Positions 38,075 to 49,854 of a stretch of DNA of 64,000 bases are shown here, piece after piece. The translations under genes and the position numbers were made by a program. The notes beneath the pieces are model-generated. The model did not search any database. It saw only the letters and a program-made list of their open reading frames with translations, and had not been told where the DNA came from. Every line of letters starts with the position of its first letter. Position 1 is the stretch's first letter. Source of the DNA: Penicillium oxalicum (Eukaryota > Ascomycota > Eurotiomycetes > Eurotiales > Aspergillaceae); contig NC_064652.1 of assembly GCF_001723175.1 (NCBI RefSeq), positions 3,038,001 to 3,102,000 of the forward strand, written 5' to 3'.

Positions 38075-40420
38075 ATGGAAACCATCGAGCCAATGCCCTA
38101 TGACTTTGCCGGCCATGGAATCAGCCCCTATTCGCATCGTCGGGCCGTGGATACGTCTCTCTACTCCTACTACACTCATCCCACCCCGGCATCATACACA
38201 GTACCTTATCATCAACCATCCACGTCGGCCGGTTATAGCTACGGGGCTGCGGCGTTGAGTTCGGCATCTCATCCCTACCAGTACTTGATGACCAGTCAGC
38301 CACCCCTGACGGCACCCAGTCGAGTCTCGACAGAGACGCAGTCCACCCATGGAGCTCAGGTGCCACACTATTCAGGACATGCGCAGCCGTCGCTGAAGCA
38401 TCATGCGGAGCCCCAATCACAACCACATCGAAAAGCGCAAGACCTCCTACACCTCCATCAGCATCAGCATCAGCCTCAACATCAATCTCAACCTCCAAAT
38501 CATCGCCTCGAGCCAACTCAGCCCCATCGACCATCAACCACCCTCCAGATTCTCCCAGAGATTCGACCCGCGAAGAACGCCATCAATCCCATTCCCACCG
38601 CTCGTGCTGCAAACTATGCGTCCTCATCATCCACACTTGCAACACCACCTGCATCATCTTCATCGTCAATCACACAGCCTTCTTCCCACTCAGCCCCCAG
38701 GTCCAGTCACTCTTCTTCCACAACCTCTAGCTCCACCTCCAGCTCCAGCACAGCGCCCAGCACAGACACCGAATTCTCCACCGAAGTCGATGTTCTCATG
38801 AAAGCCATCCAATCCAAGCCCACCGAGGCACTTACTTCCATTCCTCTCCCCACGCCGCTTCAACAGGCGTCGGTCCTGCCTCCTCTGCAGCAACTTCACC
38901 CCCACGGGCTGGGGTATCCCACCTCATCGGGGACTTATCCCATGCCCGTCTCCTCATCTCACAGTCTCAGTCGCCCAGAACAAGGACAGCTGTCCAGGTC
39001 GGGCAAGAAGAGAAAGTATACTTGCACACTACCGAATTGCGGCAAGAGTTTTGCCCAAAAGACACATTTGGATATTCATCACCGGGCGCATTCGGGGGAG
39101 AAGCCTTTTGTAAGTCTCGATGCCGTACTGAGATTTGTCATTTTCATTTGTCATTTTTGTCTGTTCCCTCCCCTTTTCCTTTTTCCACATGCAAAAAGCA
39201 GATCGTATATCGGTTCGGGATTTGTCGTACATGATTCCGGTCAAGTGTATACGTTGGAAGAGACCGACAAACTGCAACTCTCTGCAGAATCGACCTTCTT
39301 TTTCGCCCTGATATGATTGGCTGGTCCATGCTGATTTTCGTTCTCTCGCTATACAGATCTGCAAGGAGCCCTCATGTGGACAGCGATTCTCCCAACTCGG
39401 CAATCTCAAGGTAAGTCAAAGCAACCATATCCACTCTCCGAGTCAGCCCCTGTACAACCTGCAAAGAAGGGGAAGGGACAAACAAAGAAATTATCAAGCC
39501 GAATGTGAACAAATTGTATACCGATCAAGACTGACACCTCCGTTATCTGCTCTCCTCAGACCCATCAAAGACGCCACACGGGCGAGAAACCCTTCAAATG
39601 CGACCTGTGTAATAAACGTTTTGCTCAACGTGGTAACGTGCGCGCTCATCAAATCACCCATCTCCAGGCGAAACCATTTACCTGCCTGTTGGATTCTTGC
39701 GGGAAAAAATTTACCCAATTGGGTAATTTGAAGGTGAGCCTCTCATGACATCTATCCATCCATCCATTCTTCCATTCCTCTCTATATTTATCCACATTGC
39801 TCCCCTCCAATCATCCCTCCAACCTTATATCAGATGCCCTCCGTACACCGTCATTACTTTTCCTTTTGACGCTCTCCTAAACACTCAACCGTTCTAACCC
39901 ATGCTCCTTCCTCTTCTTTCAGTCCCATCAAAACAAATTCCACGCCTCCACCCTCCGCAATCTCACCCTGAGATTCGCCTCCATGGGTGACGCCGGCCCT
40001 ACCAACCCAGCTGACCGTGAACTGTGGGAGTATTTCGCAGAACTCTACAAGAACAGCAACAAGGGAATCAAAGGCCGAGGCAAAGATCGACGGATTTCAA
40101 CGCCCATCACTTCTTCCGGCGCCACCTCCACTACTTCCCCATCTTCATTATCTTCTTCTTCCTCTTCCTCTGCGTCTTTCTCTCCCGACAACACCCTGTC
40201 TCGATCAAACTATGACCGTGGCCATTCTCGGATCTTGACGGGGAGAATGTCCTCAATGGAGTCAGATGAAGATGGAAGACTCATGTACCCGGGCTACGAG
40301 AGCCGAGGGACTTCCATGTCATGCAGCAGTGAGGGCGACGCAATGGAATGTGAAGAGAGAGATGTTGGAAGTGGAGTGGATGGATCGGGCGCATATTATC
40401 TGGAGAGGAGGTTCGTCTGA
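38075..40420 (+). CDS. azf1: C2H2 zinc-finger transcription factor, Azf1-like
   Basis: Nuclear DNA-binding protein resembling yeast Azf1, a carbon/energy regulator. Exons 38075-39109, 39357-39410, 39560-39733 and 39923-40420 give 586 aa. The N-terminal 310 residues are low complexity: a Tyr/Ser/Pro start, a His/Gln tract and a long Ser tract. Four fingers follow: [17 protein letters not shown] (about 312), [37 protein letters not shown] and [19 protein letters not shown], with TGEKPF-type linkers. After the last finger comes the Azf1-type segment [17 protein letters not shown], then a Ser-rich tail. Introns 2 and 3 cut fingers 2 and 4 at the same place and phase. Function in this fungus is inferred only. 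Confidence 0.9.
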
Positions 40421-40810
40421 TGGACGAATGCACTCTTGATGGTCCTACCTGCCTCCTTGGATGTGATGTTGATTTGGGATGATGTGATGCCGATGATGAT
40501 GACTTTGGGAATGTGCTCATTGCAGATGCAGGTATGGGGGGTCCAATTTTGAACCTTGTAATAATAATCCTTTTTTTGATTCTGTTTATTCTTGCATCAA
40601 TTGCGTCTGGACGGAGTCAGAGAAGGGAAGAGCAGCGTCAAGACGACGAACCTTTTTATATATAATCTTGTGTTGGTGATAATATCGCTTGAGATCAAGC
40701 TTACATTGAACATGTACATATAATAGATACATTACGGTCGATAACTACCCCCTTTTTCTTCTCTTTTCCTTTCTTTTTTTTTTTTTTATAAAAAAAAGGG
40801 TTATTGGCTT
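40421..40810. other. 3' flank of azf1-like gene
   Basis: About 390 bases with a T run (about 40776-40788) and an A run next to the transposon end. Probably 3' UTR; nothing else is seen. Confidence 0.4.
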
Positions 40811-40812
40811 TA

Positions 40813-40840
40813 ACGTAATTCCCGGCCGACCTGGCCACCC
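40813..40840 (+). repeat. Left terminal inverted repeat of the pogo-type element
   Basis: It starts ACGTAATTCCCGGCC and matches the reverse complement of the right end over 28 bases with one mismatch (G versus A at base 16). Confidence 0.95.
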
Positions 40841-40895
40841 ACCACCATTAGAAAAATTCAAAATCGATTATCTCAACCAACGCCCATTAATTCAA

Positions 40896-42581
40896 CTAGA
40901 TAATACGATTTTTACATGAAGTAATCCTGTGGCCAATCTCCCTGCACCCACTACACCTAGGCGGCGCCCTAGTTGCCGGCCTATCTTCCTGACAAGGCAG
41001 TTCGCCCTGCGCATGCGAATCTACTCTAGCTTCTTCTGCTGGCAAATATAGCTGCGCAACTAGCTGTAGGCCCTCTTCAACGGTTAAACCCTCTTCGCAG
41101 GGTATCTGCCTATTTAACCGATTGCGTTTCTTAACGATCTTCTCGTTCGCTATGCGTAGATTCGCGTTCTCCTGCGCAAGTAATGCAGTGTTGTGTAGCG
41201 CTTCGCAGTGGCCCTTGATAATCCGATCTAATATAGTTTTTAATAGGCTCGGAGGGCTATTTGACCGCCGGTGTAGTAGATTCTTAAGTATTGAAACTTG
41301 CTTTTGTAGCTGGACGACGGTTCTAGGCGTTTTAGGCGTAAATTAGCTGGATCTGCTACTCGGCCGGCTGCTTGCTGGTGTAGGCGTTCGTAGAGAGATA
41401 TTAAGCTTATCAAGCACTCTTGTTGCATTAACTGGTACTAAACCACTAGCTATAAAGCTGTTTTTGATTGTAGTAGCTGATTGGAAGGCCTCTAGCTGTG
41501 CGCTTTGGTAGTTCTCTAAGAAATCGTACTTGTCGATATAGTTATATCCCTAGCGCGCAAGATCGCTGACGAAACGGCCGTACGCCCTCTTGATTACTGC
41601 GAAGCAGCTAATATCTAGTAGTTGTAGTAGATGCGATGTATGCGAAGGTATATATAAAGGTATAATATCGTTATCTGCGCAGATTTAGTCGAATTGGGGC
41701 GTAAGGTGGCTACCGTAGCCGTTAAGAATTAATAGGCGAAACTGGCCGCGCACACGCGAATTTGTATGTGGGATAAAGTGCTTTTGTAGCCAACGTAGGC
41801 TGATTGCATCGGTAGTCTAGCCGTTATCAGAGACCTCGAAACGCTAGTCTTGTGGTAGGTTTTTGAACTAATCCGCTATAGCTACTTTGCCCTTGAAAAT
41901 TATGTATGGTAGTAGCGAATAGCTATCTGCGCAAATCGCTTTAGTAGCAGTAACCTATTCGCGATTTCCTGGCTATAAAAGACGTCTCCGACTGTAGAAT
42001 TCCGCTCGGGTTACTACCTTCTGTGAGGAGATAAGACCTATTGCAAAGCCTGTCTTATCAAAGTTGTAGATATCCTCTAGTTGTATCCCGTTCTCGTTAA
42101 TCACGCGTTGTACGGTCGCAAACCAGGCTCGTAGGGCTTTTAGGTCTTTATTTAGTGCGCGCTGGTAATCGTAGCGTGTAGAGAAGCGTGTCCGAAGCTC
42201 TTCGCGACGTTCAATAAATTTTGATGGCCAATTCTTGCTAACGGTAGGCGGAGGCTGAGTACCGCGCGTAGCTAGGAGGATATTGGCTATCTCTCCTATA
42301 GTAGCTGGCCTAGGGGCTGCCCCACGCGTATCTATAGAGAGAATCCACTCACAAAGGGCATCCTCTTCTAGTTAGGTCAATTTATGGCCTGATGGGCGAG
42401 AATCAACGCGAGATAATTGGCCGTGTACGCGCGCTTGCAGTGTTGATCGCGGTATTCCGTATAGGCTAGCTGCTGCGCGAATAGATTTGACACGGCCATT
42501 TTGAAGATCATCAAGGGCTAATAAGATCTTTCCCTCCTGATTAGCCAATTTCTGCCGAGATTCAGAGCGAATTGGTGGCAT
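40896..42581 (-). pseudogene. Fot1/pogo-like DDE transposase pseudogene with in-frame stops
   Basis: A single frame of 561 codons runs without net frameshift from MPPIRSESRQ to KNRII but contains nine internal stops. Each is explained by CAG, CAA or TGG turned to TAG or TAA. It has an N-terminal helix-turn-helix (SIRAAASLYGIPRSTLQARV), a second CENP-B-like HTH and the DDE core. Catalytic blocks are damaged by the same transition type: FDETG reads FDKTG, and LDGHGSH reads LNGYGSH, so the second catalytic Asp is Asn. The C-terminus has a CCHC knuckle (CSGCREIGHRITSC). Only C-to-T/G-to-A changes without indels is the mark of repeat-induced point mutation. Confidence 0.92.
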
Positions 42582-42647
42582 GGTAGGTGATTGAAATTGG
42601 TGTATAGGTAGGATGACGCGATTTCAGATGGGGTGGCCAGGACGGCC

Positions 42648-42675
42648 GGGTGGCCAGGTTGGCCGGGAATTACGT
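42648..42675 (-). repeat. Right terminal inverted repeat of the pogo-type element
   Basis: It ends GGCCGGGAATTACGT, the inverse of the left end, and is followed directly by the TA duplication. Confidence 0.95.
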
Positions 42676-42677
42676 TA

Positions 42678-43562
42678 GCCTTTCATTAAGGATCTACGCA
42701 GTAGGCTCTAGGGCATGGCAGAGTAAGTCAAAGTAAACTAAATACGAGAACAAAAAAACGCTACCCTACTCTGAAAGCTAACCTTGAAACACCCGACCTT
42801 CATGTCTTTCCCTCCTTGCGATTGAGGTTCTTAGATACACTATATAAGGGGAAATTTGATGGATTTGGAGGTAAACTGCCGTCGCAGGCGATCTGCCTTT
42901 TATATTCGCTGTAGGTAAGATGAACCAGGGATATTTTCTGATAGGGCATTTAGGACCTAGGGAGTGAGAGATTGGGTTTATAATGGAAAGGGGGGGGAGG
43001 GGGTTGAAAAAAAACTCTATGCAGGGTTTGGCCTGGTGGTATAGCCCTAAGGTGGTACATGTGGGGAGAGACCTAAGGGAAAAAGAGAGAAGAAGAGAGT
43101 CTTATAGATTCATTGAAAATTCTCAGTTCTGGTAATAGTAATTATGCACTATAAATACTTGTCCATCGAGCTAGGTAGATTACGGGCAGGAAAAAAGAAA
43201 TTACCATGTATGCATTGACCCACTCAAAAGGACATCGAGAGGCATTCAGATGCTGACAACCTTAGTATTAAGTGCAGCATGAGGTGCAACCAAAACAAGC
43301 AAATAAATTGGGACCTAGGGTTGATAGACCCATTCTGTTATGCATTCGGACATCAGATCGGATTCCATCCTTCCTCCTTGAGCTCATGAGGAGGGTTTTC
43401 TGTTTGCATTTTCCCAATTGATCTCACACGAAACTCTTTGCCCCTGCGGCCCTGCCATTTTAAATGCAAGACGAGGATGAAGGGAGGAGAAAGAAACGTG
43501 AATGAAAAAGGATTGAAAAAAATTCATACTCTACAAAACCCCTCTTAGCTTTCCTTCTTGAA
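42678..43562. other. Region between transposon and cbc1
   Basis: About 885 bases with G runs near 42988-43000 and no gene recognised. The right part should contain the cbc1 3' UTR. Confidence 0.4.
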
Positions 43563-46507
43563 CTATTCGGCTGCATCGGCAATGGCAATATCCCCGTCAG
43601 CCGCGGAATCCGCGGTTTCCTCCTCTGCCGGGGCCTGAGTGCCAACCGGAGTGGCATTCAGCAGAGCGCCCGAAATAAAAGCCTCCTCCACCAGCGCCTT
43701 GCGACGGAAAACACGCAGCCAGCGGCGACCCCACTGTCGTAGGATGGCGTCCTCGGGCAGGTCACCCGATCCATCGCCACGCTCCATCAACTCGTCGTTA
43801 CTGCCCGATGCGACAGAGACAAGCGAGTCCTCAATGAACTTGAACAGATTCTGCATCTCCGCCCGTTCACGCAGGAGGGTCTCTTCGAGAACGCTGAGTT
43901 GAGGCTCGTAGAGATTCTTTTGGGCTCGAGCGGCCACGATTTGCCGCATTCGGTTGGTCACTTTGCCCACCGTGGCAAACACCATCTCGTAGATGTGGGA
44001 CTTGGAGAGAATCGCGCCCGCGGCAATGTGTTCGGTGAGGACCCATTCGAGAACAGACATGGGGCTGATGATGGTGTAGTTGAGTAGTTTGTCGATAATG
44101 TTGATGGCAACACCGGGCTGGTCCCTCCAGTATTCCATCACCGAGGTGATGATTTGCAAACGAGCTTTCTCAGAAGCGGCACCAATGGCCAATAGCCGAT
44201 CCTTGTTACGCTCGATGCACGACAGGACGTGCGACAGGGATTTGGAGCCCACAAAGCAGATCGAGGTCACAAGGGCGTCCGTAGACGGGACCTTGGGTTC
44301 ATCCACACCCAGACCTTGGGCCTGCTCCTCAATCGCAGTCAACACGGGCTGGAATTCGTCGTCACTTGCTTTTTTGCGAATGAGCTGCATAAGCTCTTGA
44401 CCTTCCTTGGCGTAGGGGGTTGCTGTTCAAATTAGTTAGTACCCATAGAGACCACATTTTACCCAGGTCACCCTACTCCTTGGGGAATTCTGGCTCTGAG
44501 TACCGCGATACGTACTTTCTGAAGCATACTTGAACTCGGGCGTGTCTCTCTCCTTGCCTTCCGTAATCAATGGCAAATATGGTTCGGGCAGAGTACCCTT
44601 GATACGCTGCGCGAAGCTCAGACGAATTTCCTTGTCCAGAGCTCCGTGAATAAACGCCAGCCGAGGATGGACGGCTGGGAGTTCCAAATCATCGACCCTA
44701 TTCGAAACAACATCGTCAGCATGAAACCCCCCTCAATCTCATTTTTTTTCTTCTGTTTGGAAAATCCTTACCATTCACTCCACTTCCACGTGAATCCAAA
44801 GTTGCTCAAGTGATGCGCAAACCAGTCGAGGAACCGACTGGAGAGCTCAAGATCCATCGTCTCGAGGCTGTTGTAAAGATATCGAATGGCACGACCCAAA
44901 CTGGGGGCAATAGCCGCAGGAGCAATCTTGCAGCATTCTGTCAGCACAGAGTGGTAGTAGACAAGCTTGTGCTCTGGGGCTGGAAGCTGGAACAGCTGAG
45001 AGAAGACTGCATCAACCGCTACGTCTTCAGGCTTCCAAGCCTTGTTGTCCCCGGCCATGTCACGCATCCGATCGAATGGCGTAGCACGCTTGACGAATGT
45101 GTCGCGAGTGTAATAACAATCCACGTCAATCAAGTACTTGGCCGTCGCAACACGGTTGAAATCCAGATTGTTGAGGGTATCGACCATGGCGTCCCTCAAG
45201 AGGGAGGACGTGATATCCGAGACGGGAGGAACCGTATCGACCTCCTGGTTCGCGTAAACTGAAAGATACACCTCCGGGAAAAGCGCGCGAGGTCCATAAG
45301 CAACTGGACTGGGGACCGTGATGTGGGGGAAGGCGATCTTGGTCGCAATCTCAAAGGGCGGTTGCTCTTCCCCTTCCGAGTCTCGTGCGTCCTTCCATGG
45401 ACGAGGCAGACACTTCAATTCCCATCCTTTGGAAGCTTCTCCCTGCAATTGACTCTGCAGCACACTGATGAAGCTCGAGCCGGTGGTGGCTTCGTCCTCT
45501 TTGGTCCCGAATGTCTTCACCAGATCAACCAGGTTATGGGGGGTCGACGCGATGATTTCCGTCTTTTCGAGCATGCCGGATGCAAGAGACTCAAAGCCCG
45601 TAGCAGGAGACGACATCACATAGGGAATGGTGAACAAGATGATCTTCACAAGCTCCAGACCGAGTAACTATAGTCGTCAAAGTCAAAAATGATGAGCTTC
45701 AGAAAAGGTCATTCGAATGTCCGCGGTTGGGAAAAAAACGTACGTCTTCTGAAGAAGTGGTTTGAAGGTCTACCGCGCGAGCAAAAAGCTCCTCCAAAAG
45801 TGGGAAAATACCCTCACCCTCAAACAGAGGCTGAAGACATCCCAAGAAGCGGACAAGGAGCTTGACCTCGCGCCATGATCCAGAATCAATGTTCTTCTGC
45901 AAAGTTGTAGCCGCCTTGTTGATCAGTTCCGTTCCGAGCTCCGGTTTGCTCTTATACGCAAAAAGAGCTGTCGCAGCAACAAAGGGGATCTTCATGGGCT
46001 GTTCGAGAACACTGCATATGATCGAAATCTCGTCAGTAGGCGCATGACGCAATTTTGACATGCGGAATCTAGGTTTCGTACAGGTCCAGCGAAATGTTGA
46101 TTAGAGTCTTTCTAAGCTCCTCGTCTTCGTAGTGTTCAGAGACAGTCTTCGCAATGCTCAAAACATCATCTTCAACCCGGCGAGCGGCCTAGTAGACAAC
46201 AACGGCCCCCATATCAGTAAAAATTGCGAATCAAAGTAGAGCAAGTATGAGCTCGCTGTTTGCGACACGAAGGATCCTTACCGATTCCGCAATGGTCAAT
46301 AGTTGCCGCCGAATCTGTACAAAGAGCGGCTCTTCATATCTTCTCCGCTGTGGACGACGATCAAAATCCTCATCATCTAATAGCAATGAGTGTGGTCAGC
46401 GGCGTGTAAACCAGGCGTCTGCGGGAGAGATGCTCACCTCGGTAACGGCGCTTGCGCCCACCACCACCCCCTCGGAAGCCATTGTGGCGGCGATCATGGT
46501 CAGCCAT
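43563..46507 (-). CDS. cbc1: Nuclear cap-binding complex large subunit (Cbc1/NCBP1, CBP80)
   Basis: The 80-kDa subunit that, with the small RRM subunit, binds the 7-methylguanosine cap and links transcription, splicing, export and decay. Exons 46507-46438, 46376-46282, 46188-46082, 46011-45744, 45667-44772, 44697-44516 and 44422-43563 give 825 aa with every junction in phase. An Arg/Gly-rich, nuclear-signal-like start (GGGGGRKRRYR) precedes three MIF4G-type helical domains; the first includes EPLFVQIRRQLLTIAES and LVRFLGCLQPLFEGEG, the third the MRQIVAARAQKNL region. The acidic Ala/Asp/Glu tail ends DIAIADAAE. The size fits fungal homologues (yeast Sto1/Gcr3). It converges on the transposon insertion. 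Confidence 0.93.
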
Positions 46508-47090
46508 TTTGAAATGAGACGAGTCAACTGCTGGAAGATTCAAGAGGTTGACCTCGCGTTGGGTTTTGGACAGAGGTGCGGAGGAGAGAGCTTCCCCGAA
46601 TGTTACTGAAAGCCGGATAATTAATGCTCCGCTCCGGCTGTATGCGTCTAGCAGCTGAGGCTGTGAATTGCTGTTGTACTCCTGTTGTCCCAATCGAGAT
46701 GATCATCCATCGATCGTGAAGAATGAAAAAAAAATGGAATATGTTAGTGTTTTTCTATATTAAATGGCCTTCTCCAAGATTTTGGTTTATTGAAGTATAC
46801 ATTTGAGTCCTTGTCATGTTCTTAAATCAACAAAAGTTGTCTGGAGCCTAGTTACCCTTGCGTGATGGTGGCTAACCCAAGAATCTCTGGAAAACATACT
46901 CGCATACTCGAACCTATCCAGGGCTTGCTTTCTTACTATTATTCGCCTCCAGTACACTGTTGGAAGATAAATAAGGATTTTATTTATTCGCATTTTTTTT
47001 TCTTCATGAGCCAAATACAAAGAATTTGAGCGACGGCTTCATTTAGGGCTATCGTATTGAGGCTATCGGGAGAATCTTTGGAGCTCAAAA
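46508..47090. other. Intergenic region elp2 to cbc1
   Basis: About 580 bases: elp2 3' UTR and cbc1 promoter on the minus strand. A and T runs occur near 46727-46734 and 46994-47001. Nothing further is seen. Confidence 0.4.
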
Positions 47091-49589
47091 TCATTGCAAC
47101 ATGTCGGAGATTGCATAAATCCGTGTGGACGCATCTTCACTGGCCACGGCAAGTTCAAAGAAGGATTGACCATCTACATCAGCAGTAGTCACAGGTCTCC
47201 ACGTTAATTGAGTAATAGTCTTTGACGGGCCAACCTTGGGATCAACGGTCGTGATGTGGCTCGCCTCGAAAGTGGTAATGGCAACTTTGTGGATCGAAAC
47301 TGCACCACTGTCTTCTCCTGCAGCAAGGATGAAGTGGTCCTTGTATGGAGTCGACAGGAAGGCAATCGCAGAAACGGCAGATGTCAATGAGATGGTTGAC
47401 TTGCATTCGAATGTAGATTCGTTCTTCTGCCAGATCTTGACAGACTTGTCACGGCCAGCAGTAGCGAAAACGCGATCGCTAGTTATAGGGGCCCAGGCTG
47501 CGCCCAAGATCATTCGAGAGTGGCCTTTGGGGTTGGTGACAGAATTGTGGAAGAGCGTCGGATCCTGTTCGTCTCTTGCAAAGACAGCCCATTGCCGGTC
47601 TCGGCCAACACTCAACAGGAATTTGTCGTCGTCTGAGAACGACAGGTCGGTTATGGTGAGGGAATGTGCAGTGAGAGAAGGTTTGATCTCATGCCAATCA
47701 GATGTGTCATATAAACGAATCACAGCATGATCGACAGAGCTGGCTTTGCATGCCGTGGCAATGAGGGACCGGTCGTGACTTACAGCCACGGCTGAGATTT
47801 CATATCCATGCCCGTATAGTTTTTCATGTTCAGGCCACAGAGTATACCTGGCCAGCTGATCCTCAAGCGGTGGCGAATCGTAGTTCAAAGATACAGCTGG
47901 GGTAGACGGACCCGCACCAGTGGTTTCCGCGTCGTCTTCAACGGGAGCTTCCTCGCCTTGAGCTTTATTCGAAAGACCCAAAACTGGAATTTCAGCCAGA
48001 TCTGGCATGTCACTCTCATCGATCTTCTGACGGAAGCCGGTGAGCCGTTCAAGGAGCTCGGCAATCTGCTTCGGCTCGTTGAAAACACGTAGGAGCTTTT
48101 CATCGGCACCCGACACGAATCGGCCAGGTCCAAGGGTGTCAATGCAGTTCAAATCGTATCCGTGAATCTGCGGACGAGAGAACTCATGCCATGAGCGCTT
48201 GTCGTCCCGCATCCATTGAGCGTGGAGACGTGTTGTCTGATCCGCACTGGTTGAAAGCAAGTACCCTCCGCTAGGTTCCCATTGCACACCGTTCGCGGAC
48301 CGGACGTGGCCCGATATTCCGAACCTCTGCACCCAGAGGTCTGCTTCAGAATCGTGCTGCCAGACCCTCCAGCTTCCAGTGCGGCCAAGACTGACCACTG
48401 TTTTCCCGTCAGGCGACCAAAGTCCAATCCAGAAGCCGCCTGCACTACCAGTCGCAGTTGTGGAGCCCTTCATAGTGCTGATCTCGCCCATTCTTTCCCC
48501 GGACATCCACACACCAGATACAGAATCTTGCTCCCAGATCGTGATCGTGTTATCAGCGGAAGCAGTCAAAAGCTGTGAGCGACTCGGGTCGGGATTCCAT
48601 GCCGTGGTGTAGATCCAGTCTTCGTTTCCAAACAGCAAAGCCTCAAAGGTGATTGAGTACTTGGATCCCGCTGCTTCAAATTCGTGTGCTTTGTTGGAAA
48701 GAGTAGGCTCCATGCCGCCAAGAAGAGGATCGTCCTCGTCAATCTCAGCTGGAAGCTGGACTTCGCCTTGACATAATCGCCACAGGCGAATATACTTATC
48801 TTGGCTGGCCGAAGCAAGCAGGAGATCATTGGTCTTGCCTTGCACATCCTTCGTAAACGACAGCGACCGAATCCAAGCTTCATGACCTGATAGTACTGCT
48901 CGGCGCTGGAAACTTGGCTTGTTGACGGAAGACTCAGCGGAATAAATGTGTACGGTCGTGGTGGTGCCGGCCACGGCAAGTACCAACGGCTTATCATTCG
49001 CGCCTTCGAGAACCCTCAACGCCAAGGTGAGTGGGAAGAAGCGAGGCTTCATCACGATAGTCTCTACCAAGTCGCTTGTGAGCCCATCCTGTGCATTAAT
49101 TCTCCAGATTCGGACGGTCCCGTCTGCGGCCCCCGTCGCGACAATATCTGTTCCGTCGGCCACGGCAATCGCATTCACACTTCCTTTGTGTCCCTCAAGT
49201 GAGAGTGCGAGCTCGTAATTGCGCAAGTCGCTCTCTTTTTGTCTCCACACTTTAATCGTTCGATCAACGGAACCGGTCAAGAGGAATTTCGCACTGGTGG
49301 AGGGGCATGTGTAAAATTTGACAACGCTAACCTTATCGGAATGGCCGACGAGCAAGGCGTAGACTCCCCTAGTCGAATTATCCTGAAGCAACTGTCAGTA
49401 CGTCCATCCTATCATATCCACAAAGGCTTGCGCGAAAAAATAAAGCTCGATTGAACGAACCAGAGGCTCCCACAAGGCGACATTGTTGTCCGCGCCGAAA
49501 GCAAGCACGCCCGACTGGACGTCCCAGTCTGCAGCGCCCGGATGTCGGTTCCCTCCAACACTGATATATTCTGTTGTGACGGACGCCAT
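47091..49589 (-). CDS. elp2: Elongator complex subunit Elp2
   Basis: Twin WD40-propeller scaffold of the Elongator complex, which adds the carboxymethyl group at C5 of wobble uridine 34 in tRNA. Exons 49589-49461 and 49382-47091 give 806 aa, the expected size. The start MASVTTEYISVGGNRHPGAA matches Elp2 proteins. WD repeats include VGHSDKVSVVKFY, SLEGHKGSVNAIAV, LSGHEAWIRSLSF and, in the second propeller, LYGHGYEISAVAVSHD and PKGHSRMILGAAWAP. The conserved central block GGFWIGLWSPDGKTVVSLGR is present. The single intron uses a GTTCGT donor. It is head to head with urm1, which supplies the thiolation arm of the same tRNA modification. Confidence 0.95.
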
Positions 49590-49854
49590 ATTCGCTATGC
49601 TCCAGCAAGCTTGAGTCTTCTCTTTCTGAGAGCGCCAAAGACTGCACAGACGGTCGAAAGAGCTGTCGCCGCGAACGAACAATCGTGAAAAGATGGCTTA
49701 TCGATAAGCATCGGTCTGTCCAGCCCCCCCCCCCCCCCCCCGCGCCGCCATCGTCGACTTTCCAATCTCCATTTGCGCCGACTCCAAGCACTCACCATCT
49801 TCCTATAAGAACGAACAAAGACAAGAGGAGTGACGGAAACTCTTTTCTCTTGCA
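49590..49854. promoter_or_regulatory. Short bidirectional promoter elp2/urm1
   Basis: Only 265 bases separate the two start codons, so the genes must share a promoter region. It holds an 18-C run (49724-49741) followed by CGCGCCGCC. No TATA box is obvious. Confidence 0.6.
49724..49741. repeat. Poly-C run (18) in the elp2/urm1 promoter
   Basis: Eighteen consecutive C residues in the middle of the bidirectional promoter. Such runs are prone to length change and to sequencing error. Confidence 0.9.

Larger units (their letters stand above)
40811..42677. mobile_element. Fot1/pogo-type DNA transposon with TA target duplication, mutated
   Basis: The element proper is 40813-42675 (1,863 bp), bounded by 28-bp terminal inverted repeats and by TA on each side (40811-40812 and 42676-42677), the target-site duplication of the Tc1/mariner-pogo superfamily. 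It carries one minus-strand transposase frame covering nearly the whole element. It sits between the 3' ends of two converging genes, a neutral landing site. One internal GC-rich motif (GTGGCCAG) is repeated near the right end. The ends look functional although the transposase is not, so mobilisation by an intact relative is conceivable. Confidence 0.93.
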
